From: Burkholderiales bacterium
GTDB lineage: Bacteria > Pseudomonadota > Gammaproteobacteria > Burkholderiales > Nitrosomonadaceae
DNA: 7,070 nt
Direction of reading: 5' to 3'
NCBI GenBank assembly: GCA_024235735.1
Contig: JACKLU010000032.1
Location: 1 to 7,070, forward strand
In this document: one piece after another, positions 1 through 5,574 of the stretch
How the letters are laid out: each line of letters begins with the position of its first letter
How positions within the stretch are numbered: the first letter of the stretch is position 1
The notes under the pieces: model-generated
What the model was told of the DNA's origin: nothing
What the model saw: the letters and a program-made list of their open reading frames with translations, nothing else
Database searches by the model: none
Translations under genes and position numbers: made by a program

Positions 1-7
1 GTGAATT

Positions 8-394
8 ATGACCATCCATGTCAAGCGTGCATATGATCCACCCACTCCGGAAGATGGATGCCGGGTGCTCGTTGATCGGTTATGGCCGCGGGGCCTTTCG
101 AAGGAGCGGGCGGCGGTGGACGAGTGGCTTCGCGAAGTGGCGCCGTCAACGGCTCTTCGGCGCTGGTTCGCGCATGACCCGGCACGGTGGGGCGAGTTCA
201 AGCAGCGTTACTGGGAAGAGTTAACGGGAGCGGCGGCCTGTGAAGCAGTCAAGCGTCTTCGAATCCTCGCCGTCACAGGCGAGGTCACGCTTCTCTATGC
301 AGCCAAAGATGAAGTGCACAACAATGCCGTAGCACTGCGAGAATATCTTGCATCGTCTCAACGGAGACCGAGCCCGGTAGGTTGGGGTGAATGA
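8..394 (+). CDS. DUF488 / YeaO-family protein
   Basis: A 128-residue protein of the DUF488 (YeaO-like) family, whose biochemical function is not established. The family signature is clear: the N-terminus 'IHVKRAYDPP', then 'DGCRVLVDRLWPRGLSKERA' at residues 17-36, a following 'W..EVAPS..LR.WF.HDP.RW..F..RY..EL' block at about 40-73, and 'VTLLYAAKDEVHNNAVALREYL' near the C-terminus. The length is normal for the family, so it looks intact. The ATG at 8 is the natural start because the homology begins there; any Shine-Dalgarno lies outside the window. The gene looks more GC-rich than the J-domain-like gene downstream. It has no functional partner here: degraded sequence follows. A 7-bp inverted repeat spans its stop codon. 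Family assignment is confident; function is unknown. Confidence 0.9.
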   Translation: MTIHVKRAYDPPTPEDGCRVLVDRLWPRGLSKERAAVDEWLREVAPSTALRRWFAHDPARWGEFKQRYWEELTGAAACEAVKRLRILAVTGEVTLLYAAKDEVHNNAVALREYLASSQRRPSPVGWGE

Positions 395-407
395 AATGAT
401 CCCCAAC
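381..407. repeat. Inverted repeat spanning the DUF488 stop codon
   Basis: GTTGGGG at 381-387 is perfectly complementary to CCCCAAC at 401-407, with a 13-base loop that contains the TGA stop at 392-394. The transcript could form a small GC-rich hairpin at the 3' end of the gene. No T-run follows, so it is not a standard intrinsic terminator. It may help end or stabilise the mRNA, or it may be chance. Confidence 0.4.
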
Positions 408-418
408 ATCACCCCAAG

Positions 419-511
419 ATGTTTGTTGCACTATTTATGCTGGGGTTCGCAAGCTCACCGCCAGCCTACGCAGCCGGGTTGGATTGGCCCGGAAGGCTTA
501 CGCTCGATTAA
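419..511 (+). pseudogene. Signal-peptide-like ORF stub, 30 codons
   Basis: ATG at 419 opens a 30-codon frame ending at TAA 509-511. It begins 'MFVALFMLGFASSPPAYAAG', a hydrophobic stretch ending in a plausible signal peptidase site (AYA-A), followed by only about ten more residues. There is no recognisable Shine-Dalgarno. It ends exactly where the cysM-like remnant begins, and in the same reading frame. I read it as the 5' stub of a secreted-protein gene joined to foreign sequence. I do not recognise the parent family, and a chance ORF is possible. Confidence 0.3.
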
Positions 512-655
512 GGGATTTTTGCGGGCATCTCCTCGGGCGGTGCGCTGGCCGCCACGCTCAGACTGTCGGCCCAGGTTGAAAATGCAGTTATCGTATTCAT
601 CGTCTGCGACCGGGGCGACCGGTATTTATCCACGGGCGTTTTTCCGGCTGGATAG
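512..655 (+). pseudogene. cysM: 3' remnant of cysteine synthase B (cysM)
   Basis: These 47 codons plus TAG translate to the C-terminal tail of O-acetylserine sulfhydrylase B. The remnant starts 'GIFAGISSGGALAATLRLSA' and continues 'QVENAVIVFIVCDRGDRYLS' before ending in 'TGVFPAG'. The 'GIFAGISSGGA' motif and the 'CDRGDRYLSTGVFPA' ending are characteristic of the CysM branch. The full enzyme is about 290-300 residues, so some 250 N-terminal residues are missing, including the PLP lysine. An in-frame TAA at 509-511 lies directly before the remnant, so it cannot be read from upstream. Within the remnant the frame is open and the motifs intact, which suggests fairly recent truncation or a partial duplication. 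It cannot encode an active enzyme. Confidence 0.85.
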
Positions 656-720
656 AATGGATTGCTTGCCGTATTGCAGGTGCTTATTTTAGTGATAGGC
701 TTGACGGTACTCAGCAGGCA

Positions 721-742
721 AATATGATTCAAACATCATATT
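721..742. repeat. AT-rich perfect hairpin, 8-bp stem
   Basis: AATATGAT (721-728) and ATCATATT (735-742) are perfect complements around a six-base loop. No T-run follows on the + strand and there is no flanking gene to terminate. It could be a protein-binding palindrome or the scar of a rearrangement. Its function is unknown. Confidence 0.4.
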
Positions 743-771
743 GAATTGTACGTGCATTTTCTCATAGCACG

Positions 772-842
772 GTAGGATGTGCCGACGTCAGGAGGCGCAT
801 CAATTGTGAATGATGCGCTTCACTGCGTTCAGCACATCCTAC
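772..842. repeat. REP-like 71-bp imperfect palindrome
   Basis: The outer arms GTAGGATGTGC (772-782) and GCACATCCTAC (832-842) are perfect 11-bp inverted repeats. The inner arms GCGCATCA (795-802) and TGATGCGC (811-818) are a perfect 8-bp pair. The sequences between them (783-794 and 819-831) are also roughly complementary, so nearly the whole element folds into one long hairpin with an 8-base loop. This architecture is typical of dispersed non-coding palindromic repeats (REP/BIME-type) in intergenic DNA. Copy number cannot be judged from this window. Confidence 0.75.
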
Positions 843-923
843 GGCCCTATTCATCGGACTTGTTTGTGGATATAACAAAGATTGATATGATGAAACCTGA
901 ATCGGTGTATTAATCAGAAAATT

Positions 924-930
924 GAAGGAG
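924..930 (+). promoter_or_regulatory. Strong Shine-Dalgarno before a 20-codon ORF
   Basis: GAAGGAG sits five bases before the ATG at 936. It is one of the best Shine-Dalgarno matches in the window, yet it serves only a 20-codon frame. The HNH gene 18 bases after that frame has no recognisable site of its own. Confidence 0.5.
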
Positions 931-935
931 ATAGC

Positions 936-998
936 ATGCAGCTTTCCGTGTTAGGTTTCATTTGTGACGTAATGTATTGCGTCATTTCGGATGTCTAA
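936..998 (+). CDS. Possible 20-aa small ORF or leader peptide
   Basis: ATG 936 to TAA 996-998 encodes a 20-residue peptide beginning 'MQLSVLGFIC' with a second cysteine near the end. The only support for translation is the well-spaced GAAGGAG at 924-930. The stop lies 18 bases before the HNH gene ATG, and an 8-9 bp hairpin (965-984) lies inside the frame. Ribosomes ending here could therefore feed the downstream start, as in a leader peptide or coupled pair. No homology is recognised; it could also be the remains of a gene start. Confidence is low. Confidence 0.3.
   Translation: MQLSVLGFICDVMYCVISDV
965..984. repeat. Hairpin inside the small ORF upstream of the HNH gene
   Basis: TGACGTAAT (965-973) pairs with ATTGCGTCA (976-984) with one G-U pair and almost no loop, so about 7-8 base pairs would form in RNA. 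It lies 32 bases before the HNH start. Only TTT follows, too few for a confident terminator. As DNA it is also a near-perfect palindrome and could be an operator. Confidence 0.35.
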
Positions 999-1016
999 TT
1001 CTAGTTAGGCCTTTTA

Positions 1017-1793
1017 ATGTCCGCTGACACTTGCATTTGGTGCCTTGAGCATGCCGATGGAATGGATGAGGAACACATCATCCCAGAAGCACTTGGCTGT
1101 CCGCCCGGTTTCGTTCTTCCTGGCACAGTAGTTTGCAGGAAGTGCAATAACGGACTTGCAGACCTTGACGGTGCCGTGATTGATGAATTCGACTTTCGAG
1201 CATTCATGGCCGGCGTGCCGAGAAAGAAGGGGCGCTCGCCAGTCATTCGCAGTCGAGGAAACGTGGTAGGCACAGTTGAGAAGGATGGTCCCGCAATTTC
1301 CTTCAACATGGACCCTGTACCCACCACAGCTCATGATGGCTCGCGTCTGGCTCCCTATCGCGGATCGAAACGTGACGTTCGTGCCAAGTTCACGAAAGAC
1401 GGAAATATCGCAAGAATCAGCTTCGATATTCCTTTCGGGCAAAATCGAAAGTTCTTGCGTGGTATCACGAAGATAGCATTCTCTTCTCTGGCATATTTCT
1501 TGGGTGCGCCGCTTGCCCGGAGTCTAGCGTTCTCACCGGTTCGTCGTTTTGTTAGGCACGGCGCGGGCGATCGCCACGTGTTGTTTACATCAAGTAGTGA
1601 CAATACCTATTCCAATAGTGTATGGCCGCCCTACGTTTCACCTTCTGGAGATTATGCTGTTACTTTCAGGCTAACGTCCCTTGAATTTCTAATCGATTTA
1701 AGCGAGGAAGAATCGTTTATTGCGATGTTCCAAACGAAAGCTCCAGAATTCTTTGGAGAAAAGAATTGGTGCACTTTGCCCGTCGAGACCTAA
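1017..1793 (+). CDS. HNH endonuclease-like protein (HNH_5 type)
   Basis: A 258-residue protein whose first 47 residues carry a zinc-finger HNH core: C6-x2-C9, then 'DEEHIIPEALG' with E19-H20, then C40-x2-C43 followed by N44-N45. This arrangement matches HNH_5-type domains, in which the cysteines hold a structural zinc and the E-H and N residues line the metal-dependent nuclease site. The remaining 210 residues are not recognised and could be target-binding. ATG 1017 is the only reasonable start because an in-frame TAG lies at 1002-1004, but it has no good Shine-Dalgarno. There is no methyltransferase or partner gene beside it, so a restriction role is only a guess. GTTAGGC at 1004-1010, just before the start, resembles an integron recombination core. 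The cysteine pairs and catalytic residues are intact, so it is probably functional. It may act in defence or homing, or belong to a mobile cassette. Confidence 0.8.
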   Translation: MSADTCIWCLEHADGMDEEHIIPEALGCPPGFVLPGTVVCRKCNNGLADLDGAVIDEFDFRAFMAGVPRKKGRSPVIRSRGNVVGTVEKDGPAISFNMDPVPTTAHDGSRLAPYRGSKRDVRAKFTKDGNIARISFDIPFGQNRKFLRGITKIAFSSLAYFLGAPLARSLAFSPVRRFVRHGAGDRHVLFTSSSDNTYSNSVWPPYVSPSGDYAVTFRLTSLEFLIDLSEEESFIAMFQTKAPEFFGEKNWCTLPVET

Positions 1794-1806
1794 TCCTGCG
1801 TTGCAG
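1794..1806 (+). repeat. Small hairpin after the HNH gene
   Basis: Directly after the TAA at 1791-1793, the sequence CCTGC-GTT-GCAGG (1795-1807, give or take a base) forms a perfect 5-bp stem with a 3-base loop. No T-run follows, so it is not a standard terminator. It could be the stem of a short attC-like site together with GTTATG at 1824-1829, but the other required boxes are not convincing. Confidence 0.3.
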
Positions 1807-1850
1807 GAGGGGTGAACTTGGACGTTATGTAACAAATTCCAAGGAACACA

Positions 1851-1976
1851 ATGGATTTAACACCGATCATTAATCAAATAATAAGGATAACTATTCAGCC
1901 TCATTTGACAAGGCGTTTATTAATGCGCCCAAAACCCAAGATTCCTCGCGTTGCTCGGAATGACAAAGTGCGCTGA
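1851..1976 (+). pseudogene. Short ORF interrupted by a MITE-like element
   Basis: AAGGAA, four bases before the ATG at 1851, gives a fair ribosome binding site for a frame that starts 'MDLTPIINQII'. After 12 codons it runs into the inverted-repeat element at 1888-1983 and ends at TGA 1974-1976 inside that element. The start resembles the N-termini of some membrane-anchored proteins, but this is far too short to assign. It is either a truncated gene start or a chance ORF. Confidence 0.25.
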
Positions 1977-1983
1977 ATAGTTA
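1888..1983. mobile_element. MITE-like 96-bp element with 12-bp TIRs
   Basis: Perfect 12-bp terminal inverted repeats, TAACTATTCAGC (1888-1899) and GCTGAATAGTTA (1972-1983), enclose 72 bases with no gene. Both ends carry TA, consistent with insertion into a TA target as for IS630/Tc1-type transposases. The interior includes a second small palindrome, ATTCC (1941-1945) against GGAAT (1957-1961). There is no transposase, so mobility would need one supplied in trans. The element ends 22 bases before the J-domain-like gene and may influence its expression. A near-identical terminus at the right edge of the window (7052-7070) supports its being a repeated element. The link to a specific IS family is inference. 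Confidence 0.65.
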
Positions 1984-2005
1984 CAAACTCTGTCAGGAAA
2001 ACCTT

Positions 2006-3136
2006 ATGTCCGCTAAAAAAGTTGTCCATATCAAAGCAGCACCTGCACAAGCTGCGTTATCGCCCGCGCAAAAGAAATTCAACAACCTGATCAAAAAAAT
2101 CGATGTGCAAAAACAACTATTGGCGGAATGGCAGAAAATGTTCGAGCGTTGCCAGCGTGATGCCGTCGAGAAGCTGGTGCCGTTAAAACAAAGCATGAAA
2201 GAACAGCAAACGGCGATGGTGCAACTGCTGGACCGGCAATTCACCAGCAATAAATTCACCAGAAACCAACAGGAAAAACTCACGCACATCATTGTGGAAC
2301 TCTGCGAAGAACTGCTATGCAGTGACGATAATGCCGAGTTAAAATCCATGTATAACAAATACACGCAAAGCGATTACGATACCGAAGCGGAAGAAGAACA
2401 GGACATGACAACCGAATTCATGAAGTCCATGTTTGAAAAAGAGTTCGGTATAGCCTTGGACGATGATGATATCGACCTGCAAAATCCACAGGCAACCGCT
2501 GAACGTCTCACTGCAAAAGTCAAACAGCTGGAAGCCGCCGCAGCCGCTCGCCCGCAGCGCAAAAAATCCGCCAAACAATTGGCAAAGGAAGCTAGGGAAG
2601 CGGAAGAAGCCGCCAATGTCAGCAAATCCATCCAAGCCGTTTATCGCCAGCTCACCGCTGCCTTGCACCCCGACCGCGAGCAAGATCCCGTAGAACGCGA
2701 ACGCAAAACCGAACTCATGCAGCAAGTCACTGTCGCTTACAGCAATAAAGATTTGCTGAAATTGCTGGAATTACAACTCGCCGTTGAGCAAATCGATCAG
2801 AGCAAACTCAGCAGCCTGAGTGCCGAACGCCTTAAGCATTACAACAAAATCCTCAGTGACCAACTGGCGGAATTACAAGATGAAGTTTTGTTTAAGGAAA
2901 ACGAAATCCGCATGATGTTGCAGCTTTCACCGTTTGAGCCACTCTCTCCAAATCGCCTTGTGACGCTGCTCAAACACGACATTCAAACCCTGCGGGCAGC
3001 ACTTAAGGGCATCCAAAACGATTTACAGGTATTTCAGGATGTGAAAAATCTTAAAGCATGGCTGAAAAACTTTCGTCTGCCGCAACCAGAATCAGGGTTT
3101 GACCCGTTTTTCGATGAATTTCCGTCGTTCCGTTAG
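2006..3136 (+). CDS. J-domain-like, coiled-coil-rich protein
   Basis: A 376-residue, highly charged, mostly helical, soluble protein with no signal peptide. Residues about 205-256 look like a partial J domain: helix II 'IQAVYRQLTAALHPD' with the HPD tripeptide at 221-223, then a basic and acidic turn and a helix-III-like 'LMQQVTVAYSNKDLLKLLEL'. HPD is the motif by which J proteins stimulate Hsp70 (DnaK) ATPase. The canonical N-terminal position, the G/F region and the zinc-finger cysteines of DnaJ are all missing, so this is a divergent (class C type) J protein at best. Predicted helices or coiled coils flank it at about 21-75, 160-205 and 270-345; acidic patches lie at 124-133 and 151-156. 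AGGA at 1996-1999 supports ATG 2006. It stands alone after the MITE-like element, with a 79-base gap to the next possible start. Client and partner are unknown. Confidence 0.75.
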   Translation: MSAKKVVHIKAAPAQAALSPAQKKFNNLIKKIDVQKQLLAEWQKMFERCQRDAVEKLVPLKQSMKEQQTAMVQLLDRQFTSNKFTRNQQEKLTHIIVELCEELLCSDDNAELKSMYNKYTQSDYDTEAEEEQDMTTEFMKSMFEKEFGIALDDDDIDLQNPQATAERLTAKVKQLEAAAAARPQRKKSAKQLAKEAREAEEAANVSKSIQAVYRQLTAALHPDREQDPVERERKTELMQQVTVAYSNKDLLKLLELQLAVEQIDQSKLSSLSAERLKHYNKILSDQLAELQDEVLFKENEIRMMLQLSPFEPLSPNRLVTLLKHDIQTLRAALKGIQNDLQVFQDVKNLKAWLKNFRLPQPESGFDPFFDEFPSFR

Positions 3137-3237
3137 GCGTTCCCAAGCAGCTGGTACAGTTTGAGAGCTTTGCAGTTGCATACTACCTAGATCACTGGAC
3201 ATCACGTGTATAGCGGTGTTAACAAGTCGTTCGATGT

Positions 3238-3252
3238 GCGCAAATTTTGCGC
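3238..3252. promoter_or_regulatory. Palindrome upstream of the ydbH-like gene
   Basis: GCGCAAA (3238-3244) and TTTGCGC (3246-3252) are perfect complements around a single T. It ends 17 bases before the preferred ydbH ATG at 3270. It could be an operator-type site, or an RNA stem just upstream of the ribosome binding region. If translation instead starts at GTG 3216, the palindrome lies within the coding region. Confidence 0.35.
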
Positions 3253-3269
3253 GCCTCAACGGGATGGTT

Positions 3270-5303
3270 ATGAATAACCGGTTACTTATTTTATTAATCG
3301 CAGCTATAGGCTGTTACCTGTTGGCGTTATCAGCTTCAGCGGCTTATCCGCAGCTGAAGTTCTCGGTTGCGGATATAAAAAGCCCTGTTTTTCAAACAAA
3401 ATCAATAGAAGTCCAGATAAACGGCGGTCAGTCGGGCGCGCGGGAGCTGGCTATCGATATCAAAGAAATTGCCGTGCAGGATTATGTGCTGAAAGAACTT
3501 CGCGTCGTGTGCCGGGCATTTCAATGGAATCGGCATGAAATCGAATGTACAAATGGCCAACTGATCGCGCGCGATCTTTTTGCATCCCCGCTGCCCATGC
3601 AGTTTGTTGCCACTTCCTCTCATCTGACTGTTGATCTAAGACCATCGGGCGGCGAGCATTGGCAATTCAGCATCGAGTGGGATGCCGCGTTCTGGCATGC
3701 CGCACTCACAGTCAAAGCGGGAAAAATGACGCATCTTGCCCGCTGGCTGCCGGAAATGCCGGATGATGAAAACTTCCCCAAGCTGACCGGAGGCAAGCTC
3801 CACGGCAAAATTAAAGTCAACGGCGACCTGAAGGGCGTGACTTCGGCGGGTATTGATCTGTCGATTGATGCGCTGGCATTTTCAGATGCCGCCGGGATGC
3901 ATGCCGGTGAGGATATAGCGCTTTCGGTGAAATCGAACATTGAGCATGATGCGCGGCATCAGTACTGGAAATGGCGCGGTGATATGTATTGGCGGCAAGG
4001 CGCGGTTTTCTGGCAACCGCTGTTCTTCTCCGGTACTGATCATGCTTTGAATGTGCAGGGTATTTTTGATGGAAAAACCCTGGCGTTGCATGACGGCCAG
4101 CTGGCGCTAGCCGAAATCGGAACGGTTAAGTTTTCAGGTGTTGCTGACTGGCCGGACGCCAAGGTGCGTGAATTTCAACTGGATGCCGGCAACATGGCGT
4201 TGCCGGCGCTATTCGATCAGGTGTTGAAGCCCTTTCTGGCGGATACCGTGTTTGCCGAGCTGGAAATCAGCGGGCTGGGCGATTTTGCGGTAGTGATACG
4301 GGAAGGCGTTCTGCAGGAGGTCAACCTGGCGTTGGAGGACGTCAATATCATCGACCGGCGCGATCGTTTTGCCTTTCACCGTATCCAGGCGCATATTCCA
4401 TGGCAGGCCGCAAATACCACCATCGCCGATATCAGTCTGTTGAACGGACATCTGCTGCGGATACCGCTGGGTTCGGTGCGCGTGCCGCTGGAGATCAAGG
4501 ATTCCCATTTGTATGTGCCGCAACTGGCGCTGCCGGTGCTGGACGGGGTTTTAAAGCTGGAAGACTTCAGCGCTACGCATACCGACGCCGGCTGGCGCTG
4601 GGGGTTTGGCGGCAAACTGACGCCGGTTTCAATGGAAGCGCTGACCGAAGCTTTACAGATTCAACCCATGCAGGGGATTTTATCCGCTTACATTCCGCAG
4701 GTGCATTACGATGGCGAGAGCGTTTCTGTGGATGGCGTGCTGCAAGTCAATGTCTTTGATGGCAGCGTCGTTATTCATCAATTGAAACTGATTGAACCGA
4801 TGGGGCTGACGCCGCATTTGACCGCGGATATCGCCATGCGTAATCTCGATCTGGGGCTGCTGACCAGCGCCTTTTCATTCGGCAAGGTGGAAGGGCGCGT
4901 TGATATTGATGTCAACCAGCTCGAACTGGCGAATTGGGAGCCTATTCATTTCGATGCGCATATGTTCAGCAGTCCGGGAAGCTACACCCGCCGGATCAGC
5001 CAGGCAGCAATCAGAAACATTTCCGCTTTGGGCGGAGAGGGTGCAGTCGTCGCCATACAGCGGAGTTTTCTGCGTTTTTTTGAGGAGTTCAGGTATGCGG
5101 AAATCGGTTGGCGATGCGCCTTGCGCTTTGATGTGTGCTACATGGGTGGAATCGAACCTGAACCGGGTTCGCGTTATACCCTGATTAAAGGTGGCGGCAT
5201 ACCTGCGATCAATGTGATGGGCTATAATCGGAATGTCGGCTGGCAGGAGCTGATCAGCCGCCTGCAACGGGTAACTCAGGAAAATGAGCCTGTCATTCAG
5301 TAG
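3270..5303 (+). CDS. ydbH: YdbH-like AsmA-type intermembrane lipid transport protein
   Basis: About 677 residues from ATG 3270. The N-terminus is a single hydrophobic anchor, 'RLLILLIAAIGCYLLALSAS', followed by a long periplasmic region of alternating hydrophobic beta-strands, as in AsmA-like proteins. The C-terminal part has YdbH hallmarks: 'FSFGKVEGRVDIDV', 'ELANWEPIHFDA', then 'IKGGGIPAINVMGYNRNVGW' near the end. In E. coli, YdbH works with TamB and YhdP, redundantly, in moving phospholipid to the outer membrane, and pairs with YnbE; the same two neighbours follow here. It is shorter than E. coli YdbH (about 880 residues), but the frame is unbroken. The start is uncertain: the frame is open from GTG 3216, and ATG 3264 is also possible. 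I prefer 3270 because it puts two to three polar residues before the hydrophobic segment and has GGGATGG just upstream. Confidence 0.85.
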   Translation: MNNRLLILLIAAIGCYLLALSASAAYPQLKFSVADIKSPVFQTKSIEVQINGGQSGARELAIDIKEIAVQDYVLKELRVVCRAFQWNRHEIECTNGQLIARDLFASPLPMQFVATSSHLTVDLRPSGGEHWQFSIEWDAAFWHAALTVKAGKMTHLARWLPEMPDDENFPKLTGGKLHGKIKVNGDLKGVTSAGIDLSIDALAFSDAAGMHAGEDIALSVKSNIEHDARHQYWKWRGDMYWRQGAVFWQPLFFSGTDHALNVQGIFDGKTLALHDGQLALAEIGTVKFSGVADWPDAKVREFQLDAGNMALPALFDQVLKPFLADTVFAELEISGLGDFAVVIREGVLQEVNLALEDVNIIDRRDRFAFHRIQAHIPWQAANTTIADISLLNGHLLRIPLGSVRVPLEIKDSHLYVPQLALPVLDGVLKLEDFSATHTDAGWRWGFGGKLTPVSMEALTEALQIQPMQGILSAYIPQVHYDGESVSVDGVLQVNVFDGSVVIHQLKLIEPMGLTPHLTADIAMRNLDLGLLTSAFSFGKVEGRVDIDVNQLELANWEPIHFDAHMFSSPGSYTRRISQAAIRNISALGGEGAVVAIQRSFLRFFEEFRYAEIGWRCALRFDVCYMGGIEPEPGSRYTLIKGGGIPAINVMGYNRNVGWQELISRLQRVTQENEPVIQ

Positions 5304-5310
5304 CGGGGTA

Positions 5311-5328
5311 GCGATAAGGAGCGATAAG
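5311..5328 (+). repeat. Short direct repeat at the ynbE ribosome binding site
   Basis: GCGATAAG occurs at 5311-5318 and again at 5321-5328, in the 28-base gap between ydbH and ynbE. The AAGGAG Shine-Dalgarno (5316-5321) overlaps the first copy and lies 10 bases before ATG 5332. It is probably a small local duplication that may have set the spacing of the site. Confidence 0.45.
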
Positions 5329-5331
5329 ACG

Positions 5332-5502
5332 ATGATGAAGAAAAATAATTTGCTTTATGGCATTTTGCCGGTAACAGCGGGCATGCTTTTATCGGCATGC
5401 GTCACGATTAATATCTATTTTCCGGCGGCGGCGGCTGAAAAAGCGGCGGACAAAATCATTGAAGAAGTCTGGCAGTTGGAGCAGGAAAAGAAAGATGAAT
5501 AA
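5332..5502 (+). CDS. ynbE: YnbE-like small lipoprotein
   Basis: A 56-residue precursor from ATG 5332 with a lipoprotein signal: a basic start (MMKKNN), a hydrophobic core, and the lipobox L-S-A-C with the lipidated cysteine at residue 23. The mature peptide is only 34 residues: a short 'CVTINIYFP' stretch, then an amphipathic acidic and basic helix to the end. YnbE of E. coli has this size and design. It is an outer-membrane lipoprotein whose beta-strand-forming part caps YdbH to complete an intermembrane bridge. The order ydbH-ynbE-ydbL is conserved. The start is set by AAGGAG at 5316-5321; upstream in-frame starts would overlap ydbH and spoil the signal peptide. The alternative start ATG 5335 makes no practical difference. 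Confidence 0.88.
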   Translation: MMKKNNLLYGILPVTAGMLLSACVTINIYFPAAAAEKAADKIIEEVWQLEQEKKDE

Positions 5503-5574
5503 GCCGCGATATTCGGTACTTGCAGACCGCTGCTTGTTGACAATAATCAGTTTAATTTTCAATCCGAGGTGACC

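Noticed and set aside
387..692. 101-codon ORF overlapping the end of the DUF488 gene
   Set aside because: It is out of frame with the cysM-like remnant, whose recognisable protein sequence occupies the same bases, and it has no coding signature of its own.
1001..1442. Two minus-strand ORFs of 108 and 142 codons opposite the HNH gene
   Set aside because: They are antisense to a + strand frame with clear HNH zinc and catalytic residues; neither has a ribosome site or a recognisable motif.
1905..1926. TTGACA inside the MITE-like element as a promoter for the downstream gene
   Set aside because: No acceptable -10 hexamer lies 15-19 bases downstream, so a built-in promoter is not supported.
2339..2725. 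128-codon minus-strand ORF opposite the J-domain-like gene
   Set aside because: Its phenylalanine- and glycine-rich sequence is what antisense reading of a lysine-, glutamate- and alanine-rich helical protein produces; no independent signals.
3162..3190. Possible promoter TTGAGA-N17-TACCTA upstream of ydbH
   Set aside because: The -10 match is poor and several equally weak alternatives exist in the same gap, so I could not choose one.
4875..5267. 130-codon minus-strand ORF opposite the 3' part of ydbH
   Set aside because: The + strand carries conserved YdbH C-terminal motifs throughout this stretch; the antisense frame has none.
5537..5565. TTGACA upstream of ydbL as an internal promoter
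   Set aside because: The bases at -10 spacing (CAATCC region) do not resemble TATAAT; ydbL is more simply read with ynbE.
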